The position numbers and the translations under genes were made by a program. From Phymorhynchus buccinoides (lineage: Eukaryota; Mollusca; Gastropoda; Neogastropoda; Raphitomidae), in contig CM065691.1 in assembly GCA_017654935.2 (NCBI GenBank), positions 35,065,400-35,129,399 of the forward strand: 64,000 nucleotides of DNA, given 5' to 3'. A model generated the notes under the pieces. That model made no database searches. It was not told where the DNA came from and saw only the letters and a list, made by a program, of their open reading frames with translations. This document shows, one piece after another, positions 11,365-21,509 of this stretch (position 1 is the stretch's first letter; each line of letters opens with the position of its first letter).

Positions 11365-11795
11365 AAGCGCGAAATCGCAATAGTTTGTGGCACGCGGTCT
11401 ATTTTTACCACTCCAATCATGAGTTACCTCCCCTGGCTTTTCAATAATTTTAATCTGTAAACCAGAATGTTATCTCTGCACCATTTCGTAACATTTTATA
11501 TCTTTTGGAAAACATTTAAGACTATGTATCCTACTTATGCTCATCAAAAGAAGCACCGCATACTCGTCGTGTCTGTTGTAGTGTCTGTATTACGTATGTT
11601 TATTATTTTGTACGCTTTTAAAATACATCATTTTAAAGAGCGGCCAGAAGTGTAGCCTCGATTTGAAGTGCGACAATTTTGTCAAAATGTGCGACAATTT
11701 TGGAACGACAGACCGACAGACCGACAGACAGACCGACCGACCGGGACCGACAAAGTGAGTTATAGGTTTGTGGCTTGAGCCACAAACAAAAACAC
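11365..11795 (+). mobile_element. Inverted-repeat element with TTTGTGGC termini, copy 1
   Basis: The left end reads GCAATAGTTTGTGGCACGC and the right end GTTTGTGGCTTGAGCCACAAAC, with internal GTGCGACAATTTTG repeats and a (GACC/GACA)n tract. A shorter copy at 43236-43362 has the same ends and the same GTGCGACAATTTTGG core in opposite orientation. Non-autonomous, class unknown. Confidence 0.6.
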
Positions 11796-11924
11796 CCAAC
11801 AACCTCCAAACCACTCCAATGTGAGATTGACAGTGAAGGCGTAAAAGGGATACTGGGGAACATTATTTTGACCAAGGATAACTTGCATATATATATATAT
11901 ATACAATCAGGCACATGTGCATTG

Positions 11925-12090
11925 ATGCATGCACACACACACACATGCATGCACATGCACACACACATACACACACACACACACGCACATACACACGCAC
12001 GCACGCACATGCACGCACACACACACACACACACATGTGTACACACACACACACTCACATGCACACACACACACACTCACACACACACAC

Positions 12091-12134
<44 letters not shown>
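11925..12134. repeat. Long CA-rich microsatellite
   Basis: About 210 bp of (CA)n with GCATGCACA and TACACA variants. Open frames on both strands through it are low complexity. Confidence 0.95.
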
Positions 12135-12486
12135 CTTTGGGGGAATAGAAGACTTAAAACTCAAATTTATTCATGTGACCTTAAAAATAATGTGAGAATG
12201 TCATCGGGTGTAATCTGCCAATGGGCTTTAATACTTCATAGAGCTTGACTGAGCGAGTCAACACCAGCACAAAATGCAGGGAGAGAAATGGGAGAAGAAA
12301 ATGTTTGATCACTATTAAATGCTCCAGGGAATCAAGTGCAAAACTTGTGGGTCAAAATTGGGACCAGAAAGTTTGAGTCAATAATTTGAACAGGAGCGAT
12401 TGATTGATTTTCATAGCTGTATAAATTTTGTAGGAAAACTTTTACTTTTTGATTTCAGTGTGTGTGCGTGTGTGGGCGACTATGAA

Positions 12487-12488
<2 letters not shown>

Positions 12489-12529
<41 letters not shown>

Positions 12530-12555
12530 CATGCATGTGTGTGTGTGTGTGTGTT
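12489..12555. repeat. GT microsatellite
   Basis: (GT)n with a TATGCATGCATG interruption. Confidence 0.95.
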
Positions 12556-13247
12556 TGACAAGGTAGCCAACAAAAGATCTCAAGCAAATTTGTCTTCTGG
12601 CGCAAGCATTTACGTTGAACACCTACTTTCAATACCTCATTTAATTATAGAATCGTTCAACAGGTACAACATTGCTACACCTTTATATAGCAGTGAGAGA
12701 GAATATCTTTCCATTGCCTTGCATGAATTAACAGAGTTGGACCCAACTAATGTCAAGATATAACTTGGAAGTGAAACTTTTTGTGTGTGTTGTGGGTTGT
12801 TGTTGTTTTTGCCCCAAAAGGTATTGTATTTAACGTTTTTTAAAAACAAAATTTTGTACATTTAGGAATTATGAATACACAGAGAAAAATATGTTATAAT
12901 AATTACCAGGTATTGAAAGCAGGACATCAATCCCTCATGAACAAGACCCATTTTGAGAAAGAGAGGTCTTCATGTTAAAGAAAAAAACCCAACCACAAAG
13001 ATAAAGAAAGCCTGAAATAAACACTTTTGGAAGCGAAAGTACACCATCTGTTGTATGACAATAAATGATTAATAAATACTGGTCAGTAGCAAGTAAAATA
13101 GTATTTTTAAAAAGGGTGAAAATCTATGTGAAGGGATAAACAACTCTTTTTGAAAGCATGAACTAAGTTGAACGAGTTTGGTAACACCTTTGCAGACCAG
13201 CATAGAGTGAAAGTGACGGTGCTGTTGTGTACTGTGTGTGTGCACAG

Positions 13248-13491
13248 GATCTGTGAAAGAAGACGGCCAGCTGTCCCCGATGTCCATGCTGGAAGGGGGC
13301 AACGGCGCCCTGACCACTTCGTCCCCCTCGGGGGTGGACGACTCCATGGAGGGGGAGGAGGGGGACATGTCCTCCCAGGATTCGGGGGAGGAGGTGGAGG
13401 AGTCGGCCGACGAAACCTTGGAGCGCATCATCATGGAGGCCCATGAGAGGCGCGACTCTGGTGTGGGATCTTCGCTTACTCGCGCATCAAG
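13248..13491 (+). CDS. DLC1-like exon: acidic/serine linker
   Basis: Acceptor GTGCACAG at 13247; the codon shared with the previous exon is GGA, giving ...SNAGSVKEDGQLSPM. The donor is AAG/GTGGGA after 13491, leaving AG of the next codon. The peptide is very acidic (EGEEGDMSSQDSGEEVEESA) and ends RRDSGVGSSLTRAS. The DSGVGSSLTR motif just upstream of RhoGAP is well conserved in DLC family members (DSGVGASLTR in vertebrates), which confirms frame and identity. Confidence 0.95.
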
Positions 13492-14444
13492 GTGGGAGAA
13501 CTTTTCATCAAATTGAATTAATTCGTCATCAATGTGAAAGTGCTTCTTGGAAATGTTGACATACGTTTGTGTTGCTGAATTCTGTAAGTTATGGTTTTAC
13601 TATAGAATGAATGAATAGTTCTTTAATAAACTGGTATGTTTTATTTTTCATAATTTTGTTCTTTATGGCCTCTGTTTCGTGTGCCGTGTGGGTTATTCTG
13701 TTTAAACAACTACTGTACAAGTAATGTATCCAATAAAATTTGACTGCAGTGTTCAATGCATTAATAATGCGATTCTCAGTGTCATCACAGACACATTTAT
13801 GTAGACATTTACAACATACTAAAAATCATACAACATTTGTGAAAATATTGTGAAATCAGGTAGGTGAATGGAAATATAAATCATGCTTATTTGTAAAACT
13901 AAAGTCTGTCACTTTTTAAGAAATGCGCATAAGAAAAAAGACAATGGGCTAGATTTTAGAAGTCTCATCATCCACATTACATCTGTACAAAAAGACGTTT
14001 GAAGTTTGTCACATTTTCAGGGAAATAATGCCAAAGAAGATCCAAGAAGTCTTATCATTCTTATTATATATTTTCAAAAAGATGTTGTTGTTTTTCTGTT
14101 CTGGGAATGCATGCAGATAAAACCCATTGAGCTTTTACTAGAAGTCTCATCCACATTACGTCTTTCACCTAAAGGAAAACCAAAGTCTGTAACCTTTTCA
14201 GGGAATGCATGTAAAAGGAGATCCAATTGGAGAGCTTCAAGAAGTGTCTTTGCTTAAATAAATATAAATAATAAGTAACATGCGTAACCTTTTCAGAGAA
14301 TGTTGAGATCCGCTGGGAGAGCTTCAAGAAGAGTGTTTACTTATAAGTAATGTACGTAACGTTTTTCAGAGAACAAGAAGATCCACTGGCAGAGCCTCAA
14401 GAAGAGTCTTTACTTTAAATAAGTAATGTCCATAACTTTTTCAG
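13492..14444 (+). other. Intron with degenerate tandem copies of the next exon's start
   Basis: After about 420 bp of AT-rich sequence, the 3' half consists of repeated versions of the acceptor region and first ~45 bp of exon 14445. See the repeat entry at 13905-14444. Confidence 0.8.
13905..14444 (+). repeat. Tandem copies of acceptor plus exon start
   Basis: At least five successive blocks resemble the real junction (TTTTTCAG/AGAACGC..AAGAAGATCCGCTGGGAGAG..). They lie at about 14013-14052, 14100-14150 (poor), 14196-14252, 14290-14340 and 14363-14413; 13905-13965 is a still weaker match. The two nearest copies keep TTTCAGAGAA and most of GATCCGCTGGGAGAGCTTCAAGAAGAG, and spacing is about 73 bp. 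Divergence increases with distance from the real exon, consistent with sequential duplication outward or with selection preserving only the real exon. Each block carries a plausible AG acceptor but no obvious downstream donor. Confidence 0.85.
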
Positions 14445-14866
14445 AGAACGCACGCGCAAGAAGATCCGCTGGGAGAGCTTCCAGAAGTGCCACCGGCCAA
14501 GCCGGGCAGTGAGAGAGCTGCAGATCGGGGGCCTGTCGGTGTGCCAGCTGCTGCCCCTGCGCCAGCTGTCCCTGCTGAAGCTGACCTCCATCATGGAGCG
14601 GTGCTCGCCCACCAACCGCTCCCAGTGGTCCTGGAGCGTGCCACGCTTCATGAAGCGCCACAAGGCGCCGCAGTTCAGCGACAAGAACGTGTTTGGCGTG
14701 CCCTTCACAGTGACGCTGCAGCGCACGGGGCAGCCCCTGCCGCAGTGCGTGCTGTACGCCATGAGGTACCTGCGCAAGACCTGCCACGACGCCGTCGGCA
14801 TCTTCAGGAAGTCTGGGGTCCGCTCGCGTATCCAGAAGCTGCGCGACATGGTGGAGGCCTGTGCCG
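14445..14866 (+). CDS. DLC1-like exon: start of RhoGAP domain
   Basis: Acceptor TTTTTCAG at 14444; the first base completes AGA (Arg). Donor GCCG/GTGGGT. The peptide runs RERTRKKIRWESFQKCHRPS..., then SVPRFMKRHK, a basic stretch, then VFGVPFTVTLQRTGQPLPQC, the RhoGAP start. GIFRKSGVRSRI contains the catalytic arginine finger (FRKSG). DLC-specific residues such as QRTGQPLPQ and MRYLR are intact, so an active RhoA-class GAP is expected. The exon start has been tandemly copied upstream in the preceding intron. Confidence 0.97.
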
Positions 14867-14904
14867 GTGGGTTTGTGTGTTCGGTTGTGTTTGTGTGTTT
14901 TTGT

Positions 14905-14978
<74 letters not shown>

Positions 14979-15328
14979 CGGAGAGAGAGAGAGACTCGGA
15001 GAGAGAGAGAATCATTTTTTGACGGAGAAGAGATAAAAATTAAAATTTGGAACTAAGCATGTTTGTTGAAAGGGAATGTGGATGGTGTCTGTGAGTACAG
15101 TTTGCATAGACCAGTGCTCTAGACTTGCTTGTATGTGCTGTTTTTGTTTTAAATACATCTGCACTTGGAAAACACATACACACAGCTGTGCACATAAACA
15201 CAGACTTTGAATTGCAATAGACGTGAGTCATTGGTTTTTGACATTTCAGCAAAGTGACTATTGCTTGTACCTCTTCAAATGATTATCAAATGGCCACTGA
15301 TTTGACTGAGGCGTTGTGATGGTTTCAG
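14867..15328 (+). other. Intron with GT then GA microsatellites
   Basis: A GT run (about 14903-14931) passes directly into a GA run (about 14932-15010) just inside the 5' end of the intron. The remainder is unique AT-rich DNA ending in GGTTTCAG. Confidence 0.9.
14903..15010. repeat. Compound (GT)n(GA)n microsatellite
   Basis: A pyrimidine/purine switch from (GT)n to (GA)n with ACTCGGAGAG interruptions. Confidence 0.95.
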
Positions 15329-15454
15329 ACACTGTGGACTTTGATGAGCTGCAGCCCTATGATGTGGCTGACCTGTTGAAACAATACTTCAGGGAGCTGC
15401 CCGAGTGCCTGTTGACCAACAAACTGTCCGACACCTTTCGAAGCATCTTCTCAC
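15329..15454 (+). CDS. DLC1-like exon: RhoGAP
   Basis: Acceptor GGTTTCAG, donor CAC/GTATGT. Encodes DTVDFDELQPYDVADLLKQY then FRELPECLLTNKLSDTF, the conserved RhoGAP segment in which YFRELPEPL-type sequence packs near the GTPase site. Phase in and out is 1, matching both neighbours. Confidence 0.97.
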
Positions 15455-15604
15455 GTATGTTTATAATTTGTATCTTAATGGAGCAGCTTTTTAGGTTTTC
15501 CTGTATTTAAAGTTAAGTTTTCAGTGGTTGTCTAGCATCATTGATAAGGTAAGGTTACCCACCGAAACTCCAAAATTTAATGAAATGTTCTTTGGTTAGG
15601 TTAG

Positions 15605-15828
15605 GTTAGGTACATTATAGTCACTGAGGCTTCTCTGTGAAATTCGGGTTGCTCCCACCTGGAGAGCGGGGTCGCAGCCAGAGGCGCGCCACCCAATTTA
15701 AAAATAATAAATTTGCATGCGATTTTTGTGTGACTGATGAGGAAGGAAGGGAGGGCGGTTAATTTTGGCCAAATGACAACTTTTTCGTTGCCACTGGGTT
15801 TAACGTGTGCTAAGTGCATGAGCACATG

Positions 15829-15859
<31 letters not shown>

Positions 15860-15975
15860 TCCACGTTCAGACCGCAAAGCCTAGTGCAAAGTGAGAGGAA
15901 AAATCCCCTGTACCCATGTTCAAACTCGGGTTTACTTGACACGAAGCGAACGCGCTACCACTGTGCCACTCTACA
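15605..15975 (-). mobile_element. tRNA-derived SINE, copy B
   Basis: Minus-strand copy. The tail end (TATAGTCACTGAGGC..CTCTGTGAAATTCGGGTTG) is at low coordinates and the tRNA-like head (TGTTCAAACTCGGGTTTACT.., CACTGTGCCACT) at 15905-15970. It is very similar to copies A and C. Confidence 0.88.
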
Positions 15976-16256
15976 CTCTACACTTTGGGCGGTGGTACAT
16001 GTGCATTATCTCATTTTGAACCCCATTCAGTGTTGTCTTTCATCTATGTCTGTGTTGCCTGTCCTATTTTGGGTGTAGCAAAATATTGATTCATGAGCAC
16101 TGGCGTATGCATGCATCAGTGGCAAGTACTGAAGCATTATAGAGGATGTCGTATACGTCATAGGCAGTAAAGAAGATAAAAGAAATAATATCATCTTTGG
16201 ATGCGTGTTAATTCCTGGTTCACAGTCACCTCAGCCCCAACCTTTCTTTCATCATA

Positions 16257-16686
16257 TATGTGACCCAGCACCACGAAAGGGACATGAAGTGTCAAAATGA
16301 TCGTTCTGAGACAATGGTTAAATTTCAAACTTCAAACAATTCTCTTTCAAATGATTTAAGAACCATTCTTGTAACTTTTTTTCGTTTCAGAGTTATGAGC
16401 ATTCAAAGTTGGTAGGGTGACCGTTGGCCATTTTGAGAAATCACAGTCTACAGTTTAGCCTAGCGTGAGAAAATATATCAACCTACTCATTTCAAAGCAC
16501 TTTTTTGAGTATTTAGAGACCGTAATAAAGATTATCCTTTATAAATATGAAAGATGAGATGTTAGAGAGCACGAAAATACCCATAACTAAAAAATGATTT
16601 TTTTTTTTTTAGTGAGATTTTTGACTTTGCAAGCCTTTTATGAGAAACTAGCCCTTAATGTCCCTTTCGTGATGCGGGGTCACATA
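16257..16686. mobile_element. Long TIR MITE (TGTGACCC family), copy 1
   Basis: The ends are inverted repeats: TATGTGACCCAGCACCACGA at the left and TCGTGATGCGGGGTCACATA at the right. About 430 bp, non-coding. A second copy in inverted orientation lies at 43552-43976. A TA target site is suggested by the flanks. Confidence 0.85.
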
Positions 16687-16730
16687 TTGTTATAAAATCT
16701 CTGTGTGTGTGCCTGCATTGCCCCCTACAG

Positions 16731-16861
16731 ACGTGCCGGTGGGTCAGCGGATGGAGGCGTTGCAGACAGCTGTGGTGCTGCTGCCGGAGGAGAACCGCGA
16801 AGTGCTGCACTGCCTGCTGCTCTTCCTGGGAGACATTGCTGCACACGCTGACAAACACCAG
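16731..16861 (+). CDS. DLC1-like exon: RhoGAP
   Basis: Acceptor CCCTACAG, donor CAG/GTACGT. Encodes HVPVGQRMEALQTAVVLLPE then ENREVLHCLLLFLGDIAAHA, matching the RhoGAP helix containing LLPEENREVL. Ends in phase 0. Confidence 0.97.
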
Positions 16862-17039
16862 GTACGTGGCACACTTGGCCCTTTACTCAAATGGCTTTTA
16901 TCACGGGCTGACATTAGAGCCGATAGTAAATGGGAATTGTCCGCCAAACGGCAGATTTCCGCCGAAATGACATTGCTTTTCCGCCGGAAAAAAAGTCTGT
17001 CCGCCGAAAACAAATAAAAAAGAACTGAATGTAGCCATT

Positions 17040-17300
17040 CTAATGCTGTTTTAGGGCTTCAATTACCCAAAAAGCTTCAGCATTACCCCCTGGACCCCTA
17101 CTAGGGGCCTTCTGTGGCCCCCAGACCCCGGATTTTCAGCTTTTTTTTTACAGCCATGGAAAAGATCATCCTGCATCAGAATTGTCGGAGGATCTGCAAA
17201 TTTCCGAGGATTAAGAATTTCTGACAGAGGATTGGCTTCTTCTGTCAGAGGTTTTGCATTTTAATTCAGTGTTATCTTTACTGTTAATTAAAATTTTAAA
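17040..17300 (+). repeat. Dispersed repeat (pair with 34915-35075)
   Basis: Shares with the inverse of 34915-35075 the tracts CAGAATTGTC.GAGGAT, CAGAGGATTGGCTTCT and CAGTGTTATCTTTACT. Transposable-element class unknown. Confidence 0.65.
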
Positions 17301-18168
17301 GTGATTTCTCACTGCATTGAGCCTTTTCGGTCATGTTGGGAACTGATTTCAGTGTCCTCAACAGTTTGGTGTCGTCATGAGTTTCCAGAGGATTGGATAT
17401 ACGACAGTTCTGATATCTGATCATGTTACAGCTTTGTGTTTTGTGAATGGCTGATTCTCAAACTAGGAGCTGTTGCATGGCCGTTATAGTGCTGCAGCCT
17501 TGGTGATTAGTTGGCACTTGGGGAACACCCTGGATGCCAACAGTCCTAAATTGTCCTTACTTAAGCACATAAGTTGCAGTTAAGCATTGATGTTTTGCAT
17601 TGGAGGCCTGCTTTGTGGGTTTGATTTGCAAGAAAGTGTAGGGGTGCAACATCCTTAGAATAAATTGTGTAAGCACTGTATAGACTGTTTGCGTGTCTGT
17701 GTGGAAATAATTATTTTAATGGAACAAAAAATGTTTACCTGCATTCTGAAAAGGGAAATCATTTTCATCAGGATATTGTGTGCCAGGACGGGTTATGTCT
17801 ATAATTATGAGAAGTCGGTATACCTTACATTGGCAGAGCATATCGTGGGTGAAATTAAAAAACCTCATGTCTCAATTTTGGTATTTTTGAGAAAAATGAA
17901 AACAACTTTTAAAAATTAACCGCGTTTACCACAACTTATTAACTATGATGAATATGTTGTTCAACACATTGCAAGTTTAGTCCTGTGTTTTGTTAAAATG
18001 ACTTCTTGTTTTTTAATACTTGAAAGAACGAAGATACAAGGTTTTTGTCCTTAACTAGATCTGAATTTGGGACTTACAAATTTTTCTTCCATTTACACAA
18101 CCTCATTTACCCCAGATAGAAAGTCGTTGGAAATACCCGCCTGACCTTGGTGGAAGGTGGCGGGAAAC

Positions 18169-18190
18169 CCCCCCCCCCCCCCCCCCCCCC
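18169..18190. repeat. Poly-C tract
   Basis: A run of about 22 consecutive C. Confidence 0.95.
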
Positions 18191-18888
18191 AACAAAGCTC
18201 GAGATACGAGGTTTTTGAATTTCACTGACGATATTCTTCCTTGTAATTCAAGGGTGGCTACAAGGATAAAGAGTACCGGTACATTTATCTAAACAGAGAT
18301 TGACTAAATGATATCAGGTAGGGCAGCATTATGTTGGTGTACCACACATATAAATGCAGATCGAAGATCGAGAGTACTACAACGGAAAACAATCAACTGT
18401 GTCCCTGGTCTTTCTGTTTTATCAGCATAAGATCGCAAAGAGATATATAGCTATAATTGAGGAAGGCTTATTTTGGAGTGGCGCAGGCCATAAATCAAGT
18501 GGTCGTTGAAGGGTCTAGATAGAGGGCCAGCAAAGTGGGCTGAACTGGAACTGGAGTGGCACTGCCTCTTCTGCAGACATTACACAATGGATGGAACATA
18601 AAATAGGCTTGGCTAAAAGAAGACATTCAGCAACAGTGTATTTTGTTCTTTAAACATGCTGACAATTTGGAAACAATATATTCATAAATGGTCATTTTGT
18701 TTTTGTTTTAAAATGAAAAAAAAGTACAAATCTGATCAATTGTTATTCATTTTGAAGCGGAAGAGTTAAAAAGAAAAGAGAAGAAATCAACAATGATATA
18801 AACGAATTAAGCAGAACTGATCAAGTTCAACAAAAAAGAAGTTCAAATCAACAATGATATAAATAAACCAGAGCGTTAAGACGCTAGA

Positions 18889-19388
18889 TTACCAGCCGCG
18901 CGGCAGTATTTTTTGCTGCAGTGCTTCACCTCGCAGCTCGTAGCAAACCTTTATTTCACTAGGGTAAAACATAGATATGATGATAAGTCTCACACTATCT
19001 CAATGTAGAATACAGGCCCAGGTGCTCAGCAGCATTTTCGACTCCAGTGACCTTGACCTTTGACCAATGACCTTCATTTTCGAACCTGGCCTAGATATCC
19101 TTAGTACCTACCCACATGCAAAATTTGAGCAGTCCTAGGTCCCTCCGTCCAATTTTCATGGCAGGTGATCAGCAGCATTATCGGCTCCAGTGACCTTGAC
19201 CTTTGACCTATGACCTTCATTGTTGACCTTGGCCTAGATATCCGTAGTACGTATCCACATGCAAAAGTTTACTCTCCTAGGTCCCTCCGTTCAAGCGTTA
19301 TCATGTTCAGATAGATAGTTAGTCAGAAAGATAGTCGGGAACAAACAGAATTCTCTGAAAACATTATCTCGCTTCGCGGCTGGTAATT
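18889..19388. mobile_element. TIR element with internal 130-bp tandem duplication
   Basis: Terminal inverted repeats TTACCAGCCGCG at the left and CGCGGCTGGTAATT at the right bound about 500 bp. Inside, two tandem units (about 19018-19150 and 19162-19295) both contain CAGTGACCTTGACCTTTGAC and GGTCCCTCCGT. Non-coding; a DNA-transposon derivative is the likeliest reading. Confidence 0.7.
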
Positions 19389-19659
19389 AAAAAAACCACC
19401 TGCGTTTACTTGTATATAATTTGAAAACATGACACCAAGTTAGAAGTTGATTTAAAATAATGTTTGATCAGTTGTTAATTTAAATATTTGATTAGTTGCT
19501 GATTATTAAAAATGTTTGACCAGTTGGTGATTTGACATAACTTTTAAAGTTTTATCACACAAAAGAAGACCTGCTCGATCCCACATCATTTTGACATATT
19601 GTTACAATTTTTGCACTGGTAGATGGTGAGTTTAACGTCCAATTAGTCGTAGACTCTTA

Positions 19660-20050
19660 TGTAAAGTGGCACAGTGGTAGCGCGTTTACCTTGTGTCAAG
19701 TAAACCCGAGTTCGAACCTGGGTACAGGGGATTTTTCCTCTCACTTTGCATTAGGCCTTATGGTCTGAACGTGGAGTCTTTCGGTTGAGACGATAAACTG
19801 AGGTCACATGTGCCCATGCACTTAGCACACGTTAAACCCAGTGGCAACGAAGAAGTTGTCATTTTAGTCAAAATTTAACACCCCCCACCCCCACCCACCC
19901 TTCATCAGTCACACAAAAATCGTATGCCCCAAAACAAAAAAATGGGACGCGCGTCTGGCGGCGACGCGCTCTTCAGGTGGGAGCAACCCGAATTTCACAG
20001 AGACGCCTTGCTGTGGCTATACAGTACCTAATACCTAATAATAATAATAC
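19660..20050 (+). mobile_element. tRNA-derived SINE, copy C (best preserved)
   Basis: The head shows RNA polymerase III promoter boxes: A-box-like TGGCACAGTGGTAGCGCG at 19667 and B-box-like GAGTTCGAACCTG at 19708. The tRNA-unrelated body contains GTCTTTCGGTTGAGACGATA, then a C/A-rich stretch and the family tail GGGAGCAACCCGAATTTCAC. It ends in short (TAATA)n repeats, a typical SINE tail. The insertion lies just 30 bp upstream of the acceptor of exon 20084. Confidence 0.9.
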
Positions 20051-20083
20051 CTAAATTATTTCTCACTGTTCTGTGTGGCCCAG

Positions 20084-20272
20084 ATGAACGCCAGCAACCT
20101 AGCGGTGTGTTTCGCCCCCTCGCTGTTCAACTTTCTGGGCAGCCATGGCACCGGCAGCCCCAAGCGACAGCGGCGAGGGCCAGGGGTGCCGGAGCAGCGC
20201 GAGCTGCTAGAGCAGAAGGCGGTCCACGAATGCTTCACCTACATGATTGTGGAGTGCAAGAAACTCTTCATG
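20084..20272 (+). CDS. DLC1-like exon: end of RhoGAP domain
   Basis: Acceptor GTGGCCCAG, donor ATG/GTCAGT, phase 0 at both ends. MNASNLAVCFAPSLFNFLGS carries the RhoGAP NLAVCFAPSLF motif whose Asn contacts the GTPase. It continues through a short basic insert (GSPKRQRRGPG) to ECFTYMIVECKKLFM, the C-terminal helices of the domain. Confidence 0.97.
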
Positions 20273-20307
20273 GTCAGTTGGTCGTTCAATTGTACCATAT
20301 TTTACAG

Positions 20308-20472
20308 ACTATTATAAGGCGCACACCCCCCCCCCCCCCCCCCCCAATGTTACACAAAATTTGGATTTTGTTATTATAGTTTTTTTACTATATTATTAGT
20401 CAAATTATAAGGCACAGGGGTCTCAGTCTAGGGGGAAGAAAGTATCACCTTAAAGTCTGTAAAATATGGTAG
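20308..20472. mobile_element. MITE (ACAGACTATTATAAGGC family), copy 1
   Basis: Left end TATTTTACAGACTATTATAA, right end CCTTAAAGTCTGTAAAATAT, an inverted repeat pair with an A/T-rich middle and a C homopolymer. Relatives lie at 42030-42175 and 52852-53000, which share the ACACAAAATT.(G/A)GATTTTG-like middle and the TATAAG.C.CAGG segment. Confidence 0.75.
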
Positions 20473-20575
20473 TTGCCTCTGTTACTATCTCCTCACTTTG
20501 CATAGGTTTAATTAAGAATCCAGTGGCAACAAGAATCAAATAGGACATAGCCATGAACGCACTGAGAAACAAAAA

Positions 20576-20925
20576 GGTGGGGATGTACCCTGGGCAAGGC
20601 ATCTCCTATAAACAATACCCAGCCAGCCGGAATAGCAACTGCTTCCTCTGCCTTCTGCTATCTGGCATACATATAGTCAGAAACGACAGATGGAATAAAC
20701 ACATTCATGTTTATTTGCTGGGTCTATGCTTGTGTGTGTGATTGATAGTAGTGTGTATTTAACATTGAGTGTGTGTATGCATGGTTGTGTGTGTGAATGG
20801 GTGCGTTGGTTGCTCTCCAGAGTTGTTCTCTTTGATCACTCTTATTGGTTGCGTGCTTGCTGAGCAAAACATTTTTGTAAAGTACCTTGGGGGGTTAAGG
20901 TAAAGCGCTATATAAATACTCATAG
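20576..20925 (+). mobile_element. Retroelement-like repeat with GCGCTATATAAAT tail
   Basis: The first half matches 59288-59420 (GGGATGTACCCTGG, AGAATAGCA.CTGC.CC.CTGC, CGACAGA(C/T)TGG-like). The end TAAAGCGCTATATAAATACT is a common 3' end of invertebrate LINE/SINE families; a similar tail is at 38052-38098. Class uncertain. Confidence 0.55.
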
Positions 20926-21108
20926 TATTATTGTGGCCCACCCATACTACGTATGGCGTAGAGCACTTTGCGGTCACTCAAGTCACTTTTGTTTTGGTGT
21001 GTGCGGGCTATATGTCGGGAACAGCTGGACAGATTCACTTCAAATTTTGTGTGTGGGTATATCATGGTACACATGCAATAATTGTGACCCTGCTGACCTT
21101 GTTATTAT

Positions 21109-21302
21109 TACAGTGGAACCTCCCTTATAAGACCTTCACAAATCATCCAAAATTAGGTCTTATAAGGGAGGGGTCCTTATAAGGGAGGGTCTTATAAGGG
21201 AGGTAATTTTAATACTTACAAAGAAGGGCAATGTCTCAGAGAAGTAGGTCTTATATGGAAGGGAGTCATAATGGGAGGTCTTATAAGGGAGGTTCCACTG
21301 TA
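21109..21302. mobile_element. TA-flanked pogo/mariner-like MITE, copy 1
   Basis: TIRs CAGTGGAACCTCCCTTATAA at the left and its inverse at the right (...AAGGGAGGTTCCACTG), bordered by TA on both sides. Internal tracts again read TCTTATAAGGGAGG, giving nested inverted repeats. Copy 2 is at 40195-40373. A CAG terminus with a TA target site fits the Tc1/mariner-pogo group. Confidence 0.88.
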
Positions 21303-21362
21303 TTATACATAGAGACTCAGGTAAGGCACGTGTGTGTGACACAAGTGGGTTGTTGTTGGCAG

Positions 21363-21509
21363 GTGCCGCCCTCCATGTACAGCCGGCTGCACCTGTCCAC
21401 CCTCAGCAACATGGAGCCAGTCCACCTGGACGAGTTCTATGCCAAGGGGAAGCAACCGGGGCCAGACTACAAGGCTTTCGGGGAGGAGAACATTCAGATC
21501 TTGCTGAAG
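21363..21509 (+). CDS. DLC1-like exon: RhoGAP-START linker
   Basis: Acceptor TTGGCAG, donor AAG/GTCAGT, phase 0 at both ends. Encodes VPPSMYSRLHLSTLSNMEPV then HLDEFYAKGKQPGPDYKAFG, entering the START domain. The last ~85 bp has been copied twice into the downstream intron. Confidence 0.95.

Larger units (their letters stand above)
10422..13247 (+). other. Intron of DLC1-like gene
   Basis: It runs from GTAGGG to GTGTGCACAG. It contains a TTAA piggyBac-like MITE (10742-10986), another inverted-repeat element (11365-11795), a long CA microsatellite and a GT microsatellite. No further exon is visible. Confidence 0.85.
15455..16730 (+). other. Intron holding a tRNA-SINE and a long TIR MITE
   Basis: SINE copy B (15605-15975) and a 430-bp TIR element (16257-16686) occupy most of it. 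The intron ends in CCCCCTACAG. Confidence 0.85.
16862..20083 (+). other. Large intron of DLC1-like gene
   Basis: Holds a dispersed repeat (17040-17300), a 22-base C run, a TIR element with an internal tandem duplication (18889-19388) and a SINE (19660-20050). No additional exon is seen. Confidence 0.85.
20273..21362 (+). other. Intron with MITEs and a LINE/SINE-like tail
   Basis: Contains a C run, a MITE (20308-20472), a dispersed repeat ending in AAGCGCTATATAAAT (20576-20925) and a pogo-like MITE (21109-21302). Ends TTGTTGGCAG. Confidence 0.85.
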
